In this document: one piece after another, positions 1 to 8,447 of the stretch
How positions within the stretch are numbered: the stretch's first letter is position 1
Layout: each line of letters opens with the position of its first letter
Origin: Chara braunii
Lineage: Eukaryota; Streptophyta; Charophyceae; Charales; Characeae
Length of the DNA: 26,537 bases
Reading direction: 5' to 3'
NCBI GenBank assembly: GCA_003427395.1
Contig: BFEA01000368.1
Coordinates: 696,964 to 723,500, forward strand
Made by a program: the position numbers and the translations under genes
Notes under the pieces: model-generated
Databases searched by the model: none
What the model was told of the DNA's origin: nothing
What the model saw: the letters and a program-made list of their open reading frames with translations, nothing else

Positions 1-130
1 CCCAAAGCCCCCCCCCACGCCGCCCACCCCCCTGCGCGAACGCATCAAATGCGTTCAGGCGCGTTCAGTGAACGCGCGTTCACCGCGTTCATTTTTGGAA
101 CGTGAAACGCGCGTTCAATGAACGCGCAGT
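1..130. repeat. GCGTTCA/TGAACGC palindrome cluster at the broken end of integrase
   Basis: Three perfect inverted repeats lie within 90 bases: GAACGCAT/ATGCGTTC with a 3-base loop (38-56), GCGTTCAGTGAACGC (61-75) and GCGCGTTCAATGAACGCGC (109-127). Further single GCGTTCA units lie at 77-92. The minus-strand integrase frame runs directly into the 109-127 palindrome and stops inside it. Arrays of short inverted subterminal repeats are typical of the ends of some DNA transposons (hAT- and MULE-like), so this may be the terminus of an element inserted into the Ty3 copy. The rest of such an element would lie outside the window. The leading C-rich stretch (1-33) is unexplained. Confidence 0.6.
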
Positions 131-1149
131 AACATAGCATGTGCGGTCTTCATGATGGACGCCATGTGTGCAACCCAATCATCCAGCGCGGGACAACTCG
201 TGTCGGGGTGCATCTGTGACGGTCGAAGGAAGTCCGCGGGAATACGAGGGTGATAACCGATGTCGCAATAGTAAGGCGACATCCCCGTGGCTGACGAGAC
301 GGCGTGGTTGTAGGCTATCTTCACGTGGGCAGGATGGAGATCCCACTGCTGGTCGTCACGAACAATCTTTTAGAGAATATCTCTGAGAGTCCTGTTCGTG
401 ACCTCGGTCTGACCATCAGTCTGGGGATGGTAAGACGAAGAGAAGCGGAGCTGGGTGCCATACACCTCGTGGAGCTGTCGCCAGAATCGGCTGGTAAAGC
501 GCAGGTCACGGTCAGATAGGATGCTCAGAGATAAGCCGTGGTCACGCATGACTCGGTCAAACACGATGTCGACGACCTCACGTGTACTGATAGCATAGCG
601 GCACGGAACAAAGCGTGTAGACTTCGTGAAGCGGTCGACGACGACCAGGTTAGCATCATGACCGTGGGGGGTCGAAGGACGAAGAGAACCAATAAAGTCC
701 ATCGAGATGGACTGCCAACGACCCTCAGGGATAGGAAGAGGTTGGAGCAAACCATAAGGCAGGTGGTTCACACTGTTCACCTCCTGACAGGTGAGACATT
801 CTGCGACGTAGTCCTTCACAAAGTCCTTGCGCTTCGGCCAGACGTACAGGCGGCTCACATGAGCCAACGTCTTGTGGAAGCCCATATGACCGGCGACTGC
901 GTGGTCATGGAACTCTGCTACTGCCCGGACACGTAGCTATCCAGTGGAGGGAACGCAAATACGGGGCTCCCTGCTGCCCTGTGAACCGTGCCAGTACACA
1001 AGACCGTTGTCCCCGAGAGAGTAGTCCGGGACGGTCTTGCTACTCCCAAGGGTTACATGGATATTGCGATAGTCGGGGCAGTGGCGATACTAAGTGTGAA
1101 ACTCGTCGATCACCGAGTGGTGGACGGTGGTGATCGAGATGGAAGCGAG
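127..1149 (-). pseudogene. Ty3/gypsy integrase, C-terminally truncated
   Basis: Integrase would insert element cDNA into chromosomes. The N-terminal zinc-binding HHCC domain is visible (FHDHAVAGHMG, then CLTC at about 790). The core holds the full DDE set: Asp in SMDFIG, Asp in LSDRDLRFTSRFW, and Glu in HPQTDGQTEVTNR. The segment after the core (AYNHAVSSATGMSPYY) is the usual one for plant gypsy elements. TAG at 1150, 1090 and 937 and TAA at 370 interrupt a single continuous frame. The reading ends after AHAMLL at about 127, where a palindrome cluster begins, so the C-terminal domain and any chromodomain are missing. Confidence 0.92.
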
Positions 1150-1972
1150 CTAGATCTGCTCCTGATCGTGGTTAGGGCGCCGGGATAGGGCATCTGCGAC
1201 CCGATTAGTCTCACCCTTGATGTGCTCAGTGGTGAAACTAAACTCCAGATAGGTCACGCCACCAGCGAGCCTGTGGAGGAGTGAGCTTCGGGTTTGTCGA
1301 AAAAACCTGGACAATAGAGTTGTTTGTGTGCACCGTGAATGGTGCCCCGTGCAGGTAGTGACACCATTGCCGAGCGACATAAACTATTACGAGAACCTCA
1401 CGTTCATCAACAGTGTAGTTTATCTCGGTGGGTAGAAGCTGACGGTAGTAGAAGGCTATCGGACAATCACCTGAGCGAGACTCGACAGTGCCGTCCTCGA
1501 CGATGGGAGGAGAATAGTCAATAGAAGGCTCGTCAGTAGCGGGACGAGTAGGCCTCAGGCGGGAGGCAATGGTAGGGGTATAGGGTGGGAAGCGAGGGAT
1601 AGGAGGATGAGAGGAATTGGGAGAGGAGGGGAATATCTGAGAAAACACTGCTCCTACAACAAAGTCTGACGCATCAGTGGTAAGGATAAAAGGGCGATCA
1701 AAATCGGGTAAGTGAAGAACTGGTGCACATGTCACCGTCTTTTTGAGGGTGCAGAAGGCGTCCTCGTGGAGGGGTGTCCAAGCCCATGGCGGGTTCTCCC
1801 GGAGGAGGGTGGAGGAAAGGACGTAGGAATACAGAGTGTATCCATGGATGAAATTACTATAGTAGTCGGTAAGGCCTAAGAAGCTGCGCAGCTGCTTGGC
1901 GGATATGGGGACGGACCACTCCACAATAGCAGTGATCTTCGCGTCGTTCATGTGGAGACCCTGGTCAGACAC
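1150..1972 (-). pseudogene. Ty3/gypsy RT connection and RNase H, frameshifted
   Basis: Directly downstream of RT, the segment carries AKQLRSFLGLTDYYSNFI (RT connection) and RNase H blocks: TTDASDFVVGAVF with the first catalytic Asp, then INYTVDEREVLVIV with the catalytic Glu. The third block reads VHTNNSIV where Ty3 RNases H usually have His-Thr-Asp, so the third acidic residue appears changed to Asn. A Pro/Ser-rich insert of about 50 residues sits between the first and second blocks. Near 1243-1249 the frame breaks by what looks like one extra base. The tail then continues in the next frame as EHIKGETNRVADALSRRP, the conserved end of this domain, up to TAG at 1150. Confidence 0.9.
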
Positions 1973-1975
1973 GTA

Positions 1976-2878
1976 CTAGCGTCCTAAGAAATCCACTTTG
2001 TGCTGGGCAAAGCAACACTTGCTCAACTTGGCGTAGAAACCATGTCTGCGCAAGCGGTCAAGGACGTCGCGGAGGTGTCTGAGATGCTCCTCAAGGGTAC
2101 GACTGTAGACCAGGATATCGTCGAGGTAGACGAGAACGTACTGCTGCAGGATGTCCCTGAAGATGTCGTTCATCACCCTCTAGAAGGTAGCGGGTGCATT
2201 GGTGAGGCCGAATGACATCATCGTAAACTCGTAGTGGCCGAAGCGCGATCGAAACGCTGTCTTTGGCTGGTCCGCTGCAGCGATGCGGATCTGATGGTAA
2301 TCGCTACGAAGATCAATTTTCGTAAAAAAGCAGTTGCTTGCTAGGTGGTCGAACAACTCGTGGGAACGAGGCATGGGGTAGCTGTTCTTAACCGTGTGGA
2401 GGTTGAGACCTTGATAGTCGATGCAGAGACGAAGAGTTTCATCCGCTTTGCGAGCAACGAGGACTGGTGCACCCAACGAGGAGTTGCTGGGTTTAATGAA
2501 ACCCAGTCTCAGGAGCTCCTCAAGCTGGCCCTTGAGTTCGGTGGCCTCGGGGATCGAGAGTCTGTAGGGTGCATGGTGGTGAACACGATAGTCAGGCACA
2601 AGCTGGATGGAGTGCTCGACGTCGCGCAATCGTGGGATGCCGGCGTACAAGAACGACGATGGAAAAACGTCGTGGTACTCTCAAAAGAGGTCATGAACTG
2701 CGGGCCCCAGGTCAGCTGTATATCGTGCGAGTTCCTCAGCATTAGCGTCAACGCGCGACGGCGGGGTGGACTCGACGGACGACGGAGTGTGGGAAGTAGA
2801 GATGGGAGCCATGGAGATAGAAGGAGGATCTGGCTCTAGAGGGAGGAGCTCGACGTCGGGACAGGGTGGATCATAGTG
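1976..2878 (-). pseudogene. Ty3/gypsy reverse transcriptase, broken by stops
   Basis: This part copies element RNA into cDNA inside the particle. In one frame the linker (AEELARYTADLGPAV) is followed by RT blocks: [19 protein letters not shown], the catalytic-Asp block ([16 protein letters not shown]), [21 protein letters not shown], and the second catalytic block YLDDILVYS at about 2125. The downstream thumb ends [19 protein letters not shown]. All three catalytic aspartates are visible. TGA at 2681-2683 and TAG at 2180-2182 and 1976-1978 interrupt the frame. The 2180 stop falls where related elements usually have Gln (ATF-Q-RVMND), so CAG to TAG is the likely change. There is no frameshift in this segment. 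Confidence 0.92.
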
Positions 2879-3715
2879 TTAGAGATCCGTAATGTTCACC
2901 ATAAAGAAGGTGGCGTCGTCCTGTCGGATGAATTGAGCGAACTGCTGAGGCGAGGTGACAGTGATCGTAGGAGATAGTGTGGGCACGGAAGGCTCCGGGG
3001 GAGGAGGATCGGGGCGTGGTGTCAGAGTGGTACCTATGAAAGTTACGCGATACGTCTGTCCACACTTCTTTTCGAGAACGAGAGTGTTGGTCGCCCAATT
3101 GAGCTCGGTGCTGCGTAACCGATGAGGCCACGGAGTACCGAGAATGAAATCGTACCCTGTCTCCATCACATCAAAGTGTGCAGAGGAGCGGTGGCGACGA
3201 GATGTCGCGGGACGATCAGTCGGCTCGAGAGTGAGGAAGAACGGGAGGTCGGTGACCGTCTGGTGGAAGAAGCGTTGGGTCTTGTCATCCCCTAGGGTAA
3301 CGGAGATGGGAGTCGGAGACCCTGTCGTGGGTAAGCGGGCTTCTTTCACCACACGTGGGTGAATGAAGTAGCCCTGAGAACTGGAATTCCACAGCGCTGA
3401 GTACACCCTCGTGGAGGTCCCCAATCGTACTGGAATGATCGGGAGGGTGCGATCAGAGTCAGAGAGGATAGTGAGAAGGTGACGCAGTGCAGCGACATGG
3501 AGGGTGAGTCGCTCCTGACGAGCCTGGAGCATGCTCAAGTCTAGAAGAGAGGACACAATGTCCTCGTGAGTCGCAAGCTGCTCGCTGCAACGGGCTAAGC
3601 GAATGGCTCGAAACGTCGATAGTCGCGGCGGGGTAGGAGGGGAGACTCTGCGGAAACGCATACGGTACTGCGATAGAGGGCTGAGTACAGTCTGTCGGGT
3701 CCTGCGATACCTCAT
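2879..3715 (-). pseudogene. Pol N-terminus: retropepsin-like aspartic protease with mutated active site
   Basis: This 278-codon open stretch begins at an ATG (MRYRRTRQTV) that need not be the real start. The first third has a helical look (ATHEDIVSSLLDLSMLQARQ-type composition). The protease fold follows: a strand ending VYSALWNSSSQGYFIHP, then a flap-like region, then YDFILGTPWPHR, which matches the conserved hydrophobic-G-x-PW signature of Ty3/gypsy proteases near the C-terminus. The catalytic Asp-Ser/Thr-Gly triad expected after SAL reads Asn-Ser-Ser here; both differences need only G-to-A changes on the coding strand. The frame ends at TAA (2879-2881), but readable pol linker continues past it in the same frame. 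The enzyme, which would cut Gag-Pol, is predicted inactive. Confidence 0.8.
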
Positions 3716-3889
3716 CTCCAGTAGCGAGAGGGGCGAACCACGACGGAGATGTCGGGAAACCCACTACTGAGGAGGGCGAAAGAGTACACTGCATCATGGC
3801 TAGGAGGCGCCACGAGGATGCGAGGCGCCCAGGGGGGACTGAGCACGACGCTGGCGGGAAATGTCGGCGTAGTGGCGGTCAAGGGCGGC

Positions 3890-5866
3890 GGTGTAAGGGC
3901 ACAGCGAGGAGGTATGACTGTCCTGGCGGCAGTGCAAACACCCACGCTGACCCAAAATAGCCGCGCGCTCCTCAGCGAAAAGAACACCACGAGGAGGGAC
4001 AAAGCCCTGAGGGAGGTTCTGCTGAGGGACCTCGGGGGGCGACGCGCCAGCGTGACCGGAGCGGCTGCGTGCCCGGGAAAGGCGGAGAGGATGAGCTGGA
4101 GGCGCTCGACCATAGGGAGAGTAAAGTCCTCCAGGTGGTAGTGGACGGCCTCGCCGAGGTCGAGGTCATCGCTATGGTCACCCTCAGGCGACAGCGGGGC
4201 AACATCGTCCTGCTCACCATACTCGAGCGTGTTGAAGAGGCGCGGGAAGTGGTGGCCCTGCTGCGCGGAACGGCGGGGGCAACCGTGGAAAGGGGAACGG
4301 CGTTGGGAAGTGTCGTGAGAGGAGGAGGGGGCGTAACCAGTACGTTGAGGCTGGGAGGAGGAGGCGGGGTGAAGACGGGCCCGCATCCGCTGATGGGTCC
4401 TAGCGGCCTTGTAAGCCTGCGGGGCCGATGTGAACTAGTACCGCCATAACTCAGAGCGGGACTCAAGGGGAAGGCTGGCCAAGAAACGGTCGATGAGTGC
4501 AGCCTCCAGGAGGGACACCACATCACAAATGAGGCGGGCATCCTGAAAGACCTGGATGTGGCGATCCAGGCAGGCAGCGCCACCAGAGTCGGACCAACGT
4601 GTAGTGATGACACGCTTGAAGGCGTCAGTCACGTCATGTCGGGCTCGGAAGCGGATCCTCGAGGAATGCCTGGAAATCCATGAAGGTCGGGGTCCGACCC
4701 TCACGAAGGGAGTGCGCGTGGAAATCCTCCTAGGCCTCGAAAGGACCGCAATGGAGGTGCGTGGAGAGGTGACCCACCCACGTGTCGGGTGGGGTGCCCA
4801 TGAGCTGGAGTGTGCGGGTGGCAGACTGCAGCCACCGAGATACGCGTATCCCTATACTGTCGTACAAGGCAGTGCCCGCCAAGCGAACGAGTGGTGCGCC
4901 ACCATTTTGGTGGCGAGGGGATCGAGGAGCAGAGGCCTGTGCCACGGGTTTGTAAGTCGGCGCAGGTCCTGGAGAAAGGGGCGCAACTAATTGTACGCCC
5001 GGTCCGCATGGGGGAGCAGCGGGGGTAACAGCGGCAGGCTGCGAGGGAGCTGCGGTAGAAGAGGTCGTAGCAACCGAGGGAATAGGAAGAAGGTAGGATG
5101 GGGCTGGATAGGGTGCAGGGCGAGGGAAGTGAGCCTGCATGGAAGGAAGGGTAGAGGAAGAAGGGGGTGCGCCCGAAGGCGCAGCCACCTGTGAGGGTGG
5201 GGGTGGCTGAAGGCGTAAGACGGCGAGGTCGGCCCTGGTCTGGGCAAGCTCGTCCTCGAGATGTCGAACGTAGATCGAGCGAGGAGTGGCAGGAGGAAGA
5301 GTGGGGGAAGTAGACGCACGAGCGACGCGGGGCATCCCAAAGGGGGGTGCGCCAGGTGCTGCTGCGGTTGTGCGATGGGGAGGGAGAAGCGGGGTACCCG
5401 AAAAAGCTGAGACCATGGCAGCGGGTTGTGGTCCCGTGGCCGTAGCGGCCGGAATCTGGGAGGGTGCGCCCGTAGAGTGGGGGAGGGCCTGGCTCGTGGC
5501 GGCCGTCAAGCTAGGGGCGTGGACGGTCACCAGGATGGCCGGGTCGGGGGCAACGGAGGAGGAAGCTCCATCGTGGCCACCCTATTGGAGGACTGGGGAC
5601 TCGGACTGGGATCTAGGAGAAGAGAGAGAGTGAGGAGATGAAGGACATGTAGCGTCCTGGAGTTGCTGCATGCCGACGGCAAGGGTCGCCACCTGCGCCT
5701 GTAAGGGCACGAGGGTCGCGAGTTGTGCCTGGATGGGCGCGAGGAGGGAGGTGAGGAGGGTGTGCAGATCCCCCTGGGGCTGATGGCCCTGGTCCGCCGG
5801 TACGGGTGTGGACCCCAGTGCCGAGGTCATCGTCGAGTCGGCGGCTTGTGACCCGTTGTCAGCCAT
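3890..5866 (-). pseudogene. gag: Ty3/gypsy gag (capsid/nucleocapsid), broken
   Basis: Gag would form the cytoplasmic particle that packages element RNA. The first ATG in frame is at 5866-5864 and begins MADNGSQ. The N-terminal part is rich in Ala, Pro, Ser and Gln, with a short heptad-like stretch (HLEDELAQTRADLAVLRL) around 5235-5285. A capsid-like region follows at about 4830-4440, with WLQSATRTLQLMG, then DFQAFLE, then a run ending SLPLESRSEL, resembling plant retrotransposon gag. The frame carries TAG at 5582 and 4730. It shifts near 4655 to another frame (TAG at 4435), then again between about 4090 and 4020 into the frame holding the zinc knuckle. Coding appears open upstream of the ATG to about 6090, so an earlier non-ATG start cannot be excluded. 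The C-terminal border with protease is unclear. Confidence 0.75.
3899..3940 (-). other. CCHC zinc knuckle of gag
   Basis: On the minus strand, CLHCRQDSHTSSLC gives exact C-X2-C-X4-H-X4-C spacing, the retroviral-type nucleocapsid knuckle that binds RNA. It lies in the same frame as the downstream protease. That supports a gag-pol layout but leaves the upstream capsid portion in a different frame. In-frame stops follow within about 100 bases. Confidence 0.85.
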
Positions 5867-6051
5867 AGGGAGGTGACGGGCCGGAATGGAGGGGGCCAGA
5901 GGAGGTCCGCGTGAGCGAAGGGGGTAGGGGGGGGGTCTGTGGTAGAAAGCGGCGGACGACGCAAGTGAGTCTAGCGCGGACGCCGTCAAAGGGGGAGGTG
6001 TGGTTCGGGTCCAGGGTGCCTGAAAGAGAAGGGAAGTAGGGGGAGTTAGGG

Positions 6052-6118
6052 AAACCCTAAGCCCTAGAAAAACCCTAAGAAAACCCTAACCGGAGTTTGA
6101 GTGGTTAGGGTAGGGTAC
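6052..6118. promoter_or_regulatory. Telo-box cluster (AAACCCTA-type) upstream of gag
   Basis: Three AAACCCTAA-like units on the plus strand (6052-6060, 6068-6078, 6081-6089), one CCCTA variant (6062-6066) and two reverse-oriented TTAGGG/TAGGG units (6104-6114) lie within 67 bases. In land plants AAACCCTA (telo-box) occurs in 5' regions of highly transcribed genes, and TTTAGGG is the plant telomere unit. Its place just upstream of the gag coding region makes a role in the element leader possible. A degenerate interstitial telomere tract is the alternative. Confidence 0.5.
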
Positions 6119-6298
6119 CGGTGACCTAATCAAGAAAATAAAATAGCAAGCATAGGGGGGGAAGGCGGGAGAAAAAATAAATAAACAACGAAATTTCGAG
6201 AGAAAAATAAAAATAAATAGGAAAATAATAAATAATTAAAAAAATTAAAAAAATAAGGAAACAAAATTTAAAAAGAGAAATAATATTTATTTTTTTAG
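6119..6298. other. A/T-rich low-complexity stretch, no gene seen
   Basis: Dominated by A-rich runs with AAATAA units. No reading frame of interest, no splice-like pattern and no recognisable repeat family. It may be part of the Ty3 element's leader or LTR, but no LTR boundary was found. Confidence 0.5.
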
Positions 6299-6410
6299 AA
6301 TTTTCGGCAGCATTTCTCTACCCTCCATGGGGTCAAGAATGTGCCAAGGGAAAGGAGAGACCAAGATAAGCACACTAGATTTCAAAATACCACAATTTAA
6401 AATTTTTTGA

Positions 6411-6441
<31 letters not shown>

Positions 6442-6648
6442 AAATAAATAATAAATAAATAATAAATAAATAATAAATAAATAAGTAGATGAGGAGACAG
6501 AGAGAAAAGAAGTTTCTGATTTTTCAAAAATTTCGACGGTATTTCGTTACCCCCATGGGGTCGAAGTGTGCCGAAAAAGAGTGAAAGAAAAACAGAAAAT
6601 TTCGGCAGCACTTCATTACCCCCACGGGGTCAAAATGTGTGTCGAAAG
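6299..6648. repeat. Three copies of a 45-50 bp repeat (TTTCGGCAGCA ... CCCCATGGGG)
   Basis: Copies lie at about 6299-6345, 6527-6576 and 6597-6648. Each starts TTTCG(G/A)C(A/G)G, continues through a TTTC or CTTCA(T)TACC segment into CC(C)CATGGGGTC (CCCACGGGGTC in the third), and ends AATGTG or AGTGTGCC. The centre is a short palindrome (CCCCATGGGG). A (TAAA)n array sits between copies 1 and 2. The opening motif recurs in the array at 10580-11100. Confidence 0.75.
6411..6484. repeat. (TAAA)n / (TAA)n microsatellite
   Basis: Tandem AAAT units, becoming mixed AAATAAT units towards the right. Plain simple repeat. Confidence 0.95.
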
Positions 6649-6699
6649 CAAGAGTGACCAACTTCTAGTCAGATTTAAGGGTGACGCAAAGAAATCTAA

Positions 6700-6704
<5 letters not shown>

Positions 6705-6735
<31 letters not shown>
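6705..6735 (+). repeat. Poly(A) run, 31 bases
   Basis: An uninterrupted run of 31 A. It could be the tail of a plus-strand retrocopy ending here, or slippage. I found no target-site duplication and no coding sequence upstream that would prove a retrocopy. Confidence 0.9.
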
Positions 6736-6738
<3 letters not shown>

Positions 6739-6842
6739 GAAAAATGAGAAGGGGGGGTTAGGAATAAGATAATTCGAACTTTTGGAGAAAAGAGAAGATT
6801 TAAATCAAAGAGAAGGGGAAAGGAAGAAGAACAGAAAAATTC

Positions 6843-7108
6843 GAAGTAGGGGAGGGGCAAGGGGATGAAAAAGTGATGAAGAAGAGAGAAATAGGTGAGA
6901 GAGAGAGAAAGAGTGAAGTGGGAGATGGGGGAGATGAAATTAGTAGAAGATGGTGAGTGGGGAGGAGAGGAAAGAAAATGGTGGTGGGAGATGAGTGAAG
7001 AGGGAGCTGGGAGGAGGGGGGTAGTGGTAGAGTTAGAAAGGATGATTAGATGATGGGGGGGGGGGAAAAAGGGGTTGGGGGAGAGTAGGTTAGTGGAGAG
7101 AGATAATA
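6843..7108 (+). other. Extremely C-poor G/A tract with G-run cluster
   Basis: I count two C residues in 266 bases on the plus strand. The tract ends in G-runs of 11 (7055-7065), 4 (7071-7074) and 5 (7077-7081), enough for an intramolecular G-quadruplex. Such skew favours R-loops or triplex DNA if transcribed on this strand. No plausible protein is encoded on either strand. It leads directly into the first pair of hairpins. Confidence 0.8.
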
Positions 7109-7112
7109 CCAG

Positions 7113-8141
7113 GCTCTTGGTTGGCCAAGAGCAAAGCACTACCAAGATCCACAGGATCTTGGCCTTCGAGGTGCTCCTGGCCTGATGCCATAGCAATAGA
7201 AGATGATGATGATGATTTAGGGTTGGCTGAGATCTTGATCAGCCACCCTACTGGCACAGTCATACAGGCCCCTAGCCGGGGGGGAATCTTGAGCTGCTGC
7301 GAAATTGCTGCTGCAACAGTAGAAAAATAGTAAGAAAAATAATGTGGCGCAGCCCCCTAGCTAGGGGGGTCTTCGGTCTTCAGAGCAGGCTGCCACGTGG
7401 CACTGCAGATGGCCACGTGCGCAGGCAGCAGCAGCATGCACCTCTTCAACAGCAGCGTGCCACACTACAAAGCTATACAGATAGTATGGCGAGTGTGTTA
7501 CAAGAGCAGCTACGCATGCGCAAGCCCAACAGCTGCCCGGGTTCAAACCCCGGCAGCAACAAAATCCAGGATCTTGATAATATAATCCAAGACCGGGGCG
7601 GGGGGGGGCATCGTCGGCGTGTGCCGTGCGCCCGTATGAGGCGTCCTTGGCCTTGGCGCTTGCGCACACGCGCTCGTGATGGCACGTGTTTTTTTCGCCA
7701 TGTGTCACTCTCCTGCTGCAGTTTTTCTCTTCCCTCGTTTTCGTTGAAATCCGCCCGAAAAACAGCCAAAAACCCTGGTATCGGTTTTGCTGTTTTCCCC
7801 ACTGTGTGGGGTAGTGGGTGGGAGCGGGGAACGTTCCCGCTTCGATACCAGTGTGGCGGACCCACCATGTGTGGTGCTCCGCCTGGGATAGAGATGGAGA
7901 TGGAGGAAGAAGGGTGAGTGAGATGGCACAACGCAGCTCCCACGCCAGACCCCAACACACGTACTTCGAAGTGTGCGAATGTACAATGAATCGAAAACAG
8001 ACAACAACTGGGGTATACCCCAGCGGACTGACTGGATTGGACTGGACTGGTTGATACCGACAGAGGTACCGGTCTTGTCTGGACTACCCCGAATACAACA
8101 CAGGCCTGTGAGAACAGGCCAAGGGGCTGGTCTCACCAGCC
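7113..8141. repeat. Cluster of short perfect hairpins and palindromes
   Basis: Stems of 6-9 bp with small loops, each with its own sequence: 7113-7132 (GCTCTTGG stem, 4-base loop), 7142-7162 (9-bp stem, 3-base loop), 7225-7244, 7353-7368 (CCCCCTAGCTAGGGGG), 7391-7402 (TGCCACGTGGCA), 7775-7851 (outer CTGGTATCG/CGATACCAG enclosing 7797-7811 and 7824-7840), 7855-7883 (GGCGGA stem with inner CACCA/TGGTG), 7963-7972, 8008-8023 (CTGGGGTATACCCCAG), 8103-8120 (GGCCTGT stem) and 8125-8141 (GGCTGGT stem). No convincing protein is encoded. The cluster also contains CACGTG (G-box) cores at 7394-7399 and nearby. Confidence 0.8.
7484..7561 (+). ncRNA. tRNA-like fragment with T-arm / B box, possible SINE relic
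   Basis: CCGGG-TTCAAAC-CCCGG (7537-7553) forms a perfect 5-bp T-arm with a seven-base T-loop, and GGTTCAAAC resembles a Pol III B box. An A-box-like TGGCGAGTGTG lies 50-60 bases upstream. No matching 5' acceptor strand for CAGCAAC (7554-7560) is present, and no clean anticodon arm folds, so this is not an intact tRNA gene. A tRNA-derived SINE remnant is the likeliest reading; chance similarity is possible. Confidence 0.35.
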
Positions 8142-8159
8142 AACCAACGGTCTGCTACA

Positions 8160-8441
8160 CTTACGGTACACGTCCTAGTGTCCCAAATATCCTAAAACTG
8201 GTACCGGTTTCCGCTTGTTTGTAGATTTTTCTAAGACAACACTATTTTGGATCCTTCGACTACGTGACACATGTACACATATCGAACCCACGATGATTGA
8301 GTTGCGTTTTTGTCTCTTGCTTACGGTACATGTCCTAGTGTCCCAAATATCCAGAAACTGGTACCGATTTCTGCTTGTTTGTAAATTTTTCTAGGAGAAC
8401 ACTATTTTGGATCCTTCAACTACGTGACACAGATACACATA
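8160..8441 (+). repeat. Duplicated 122-bp segment, offset 160 bp
   Basis: 8160-8281 and 8320-8441 align without gaps, with 11 differences by my count (about 91% identity). Both copies start CTTACGGTACA, contain GTACCGGTTT or GTACCGATTT and ACTATTTTGGATCCTTC, and end GTACACATA or ATACACATA. The intervening 38 bases are unique. No coding function is apparent. Confidence 0.93.
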
Positions 8442-8447
8442 CAAATA

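Larger units (their letters stand above)
127..6000 (-). mobile_element. Ty3/gypsy LTR retrotransposon, decayed, truncated at its 3' side
   Basis: The order on the minus strand is gag, protease, reverse transcriptase, RNase H, integrase, which is the Ty3/gypsy (Metaviridae) order; copia elements carry integrase before RT. The two frames with pol homology are continuous apart from one frameshift near 1245, and stop codons at 370, 937, 1090, 1150, 1976, 2180, 2681 and 2879 interrupt otherwise readable protein. Gag has at least two further frame changes. No LTR, primer-binding site or polypurine tract could be assigned: the left side is cut by a palindrome cluster and the window edge, and the right side grades into A/T-rich repeats. 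This copy cannot act autonomously. Confidence 0.93.

Noticed and set aside
370-2881. Alternative nuclear genetic code (TAG/TAA read as Gln, as in some ulvophyte algae)
   Set aside because: Many stops fall at expected Gln positions, but TGA also occurs at expected Arg and Trp positions, CAG/CAA remain common, frameshifts are present and active-site residues are lost. Simple decay explains everything.
3459-3797. 112-codon minus-strand frame overlapping the protease
   Set aside because: Protease motifs (LGTPWPH and the mutated triad) lie in the other frame. This one is Ser/Pro-rich and probably a shadow, although its first part (3700-3797) could be a shifted piece of the gag-protease linker.
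4556-5641. Plus-strand Gly/Arg-rich frames opposite gag
   Set aside because: They mirror the G/C-rich Ala/Pro gag sequence and show no domain.
7484-7561. Intact tRNA gene
   Set aside because: T-arm is perfect, but no 5' acceptor strand matches CAGCAAC and no anticodon arm of correct geometry forms.
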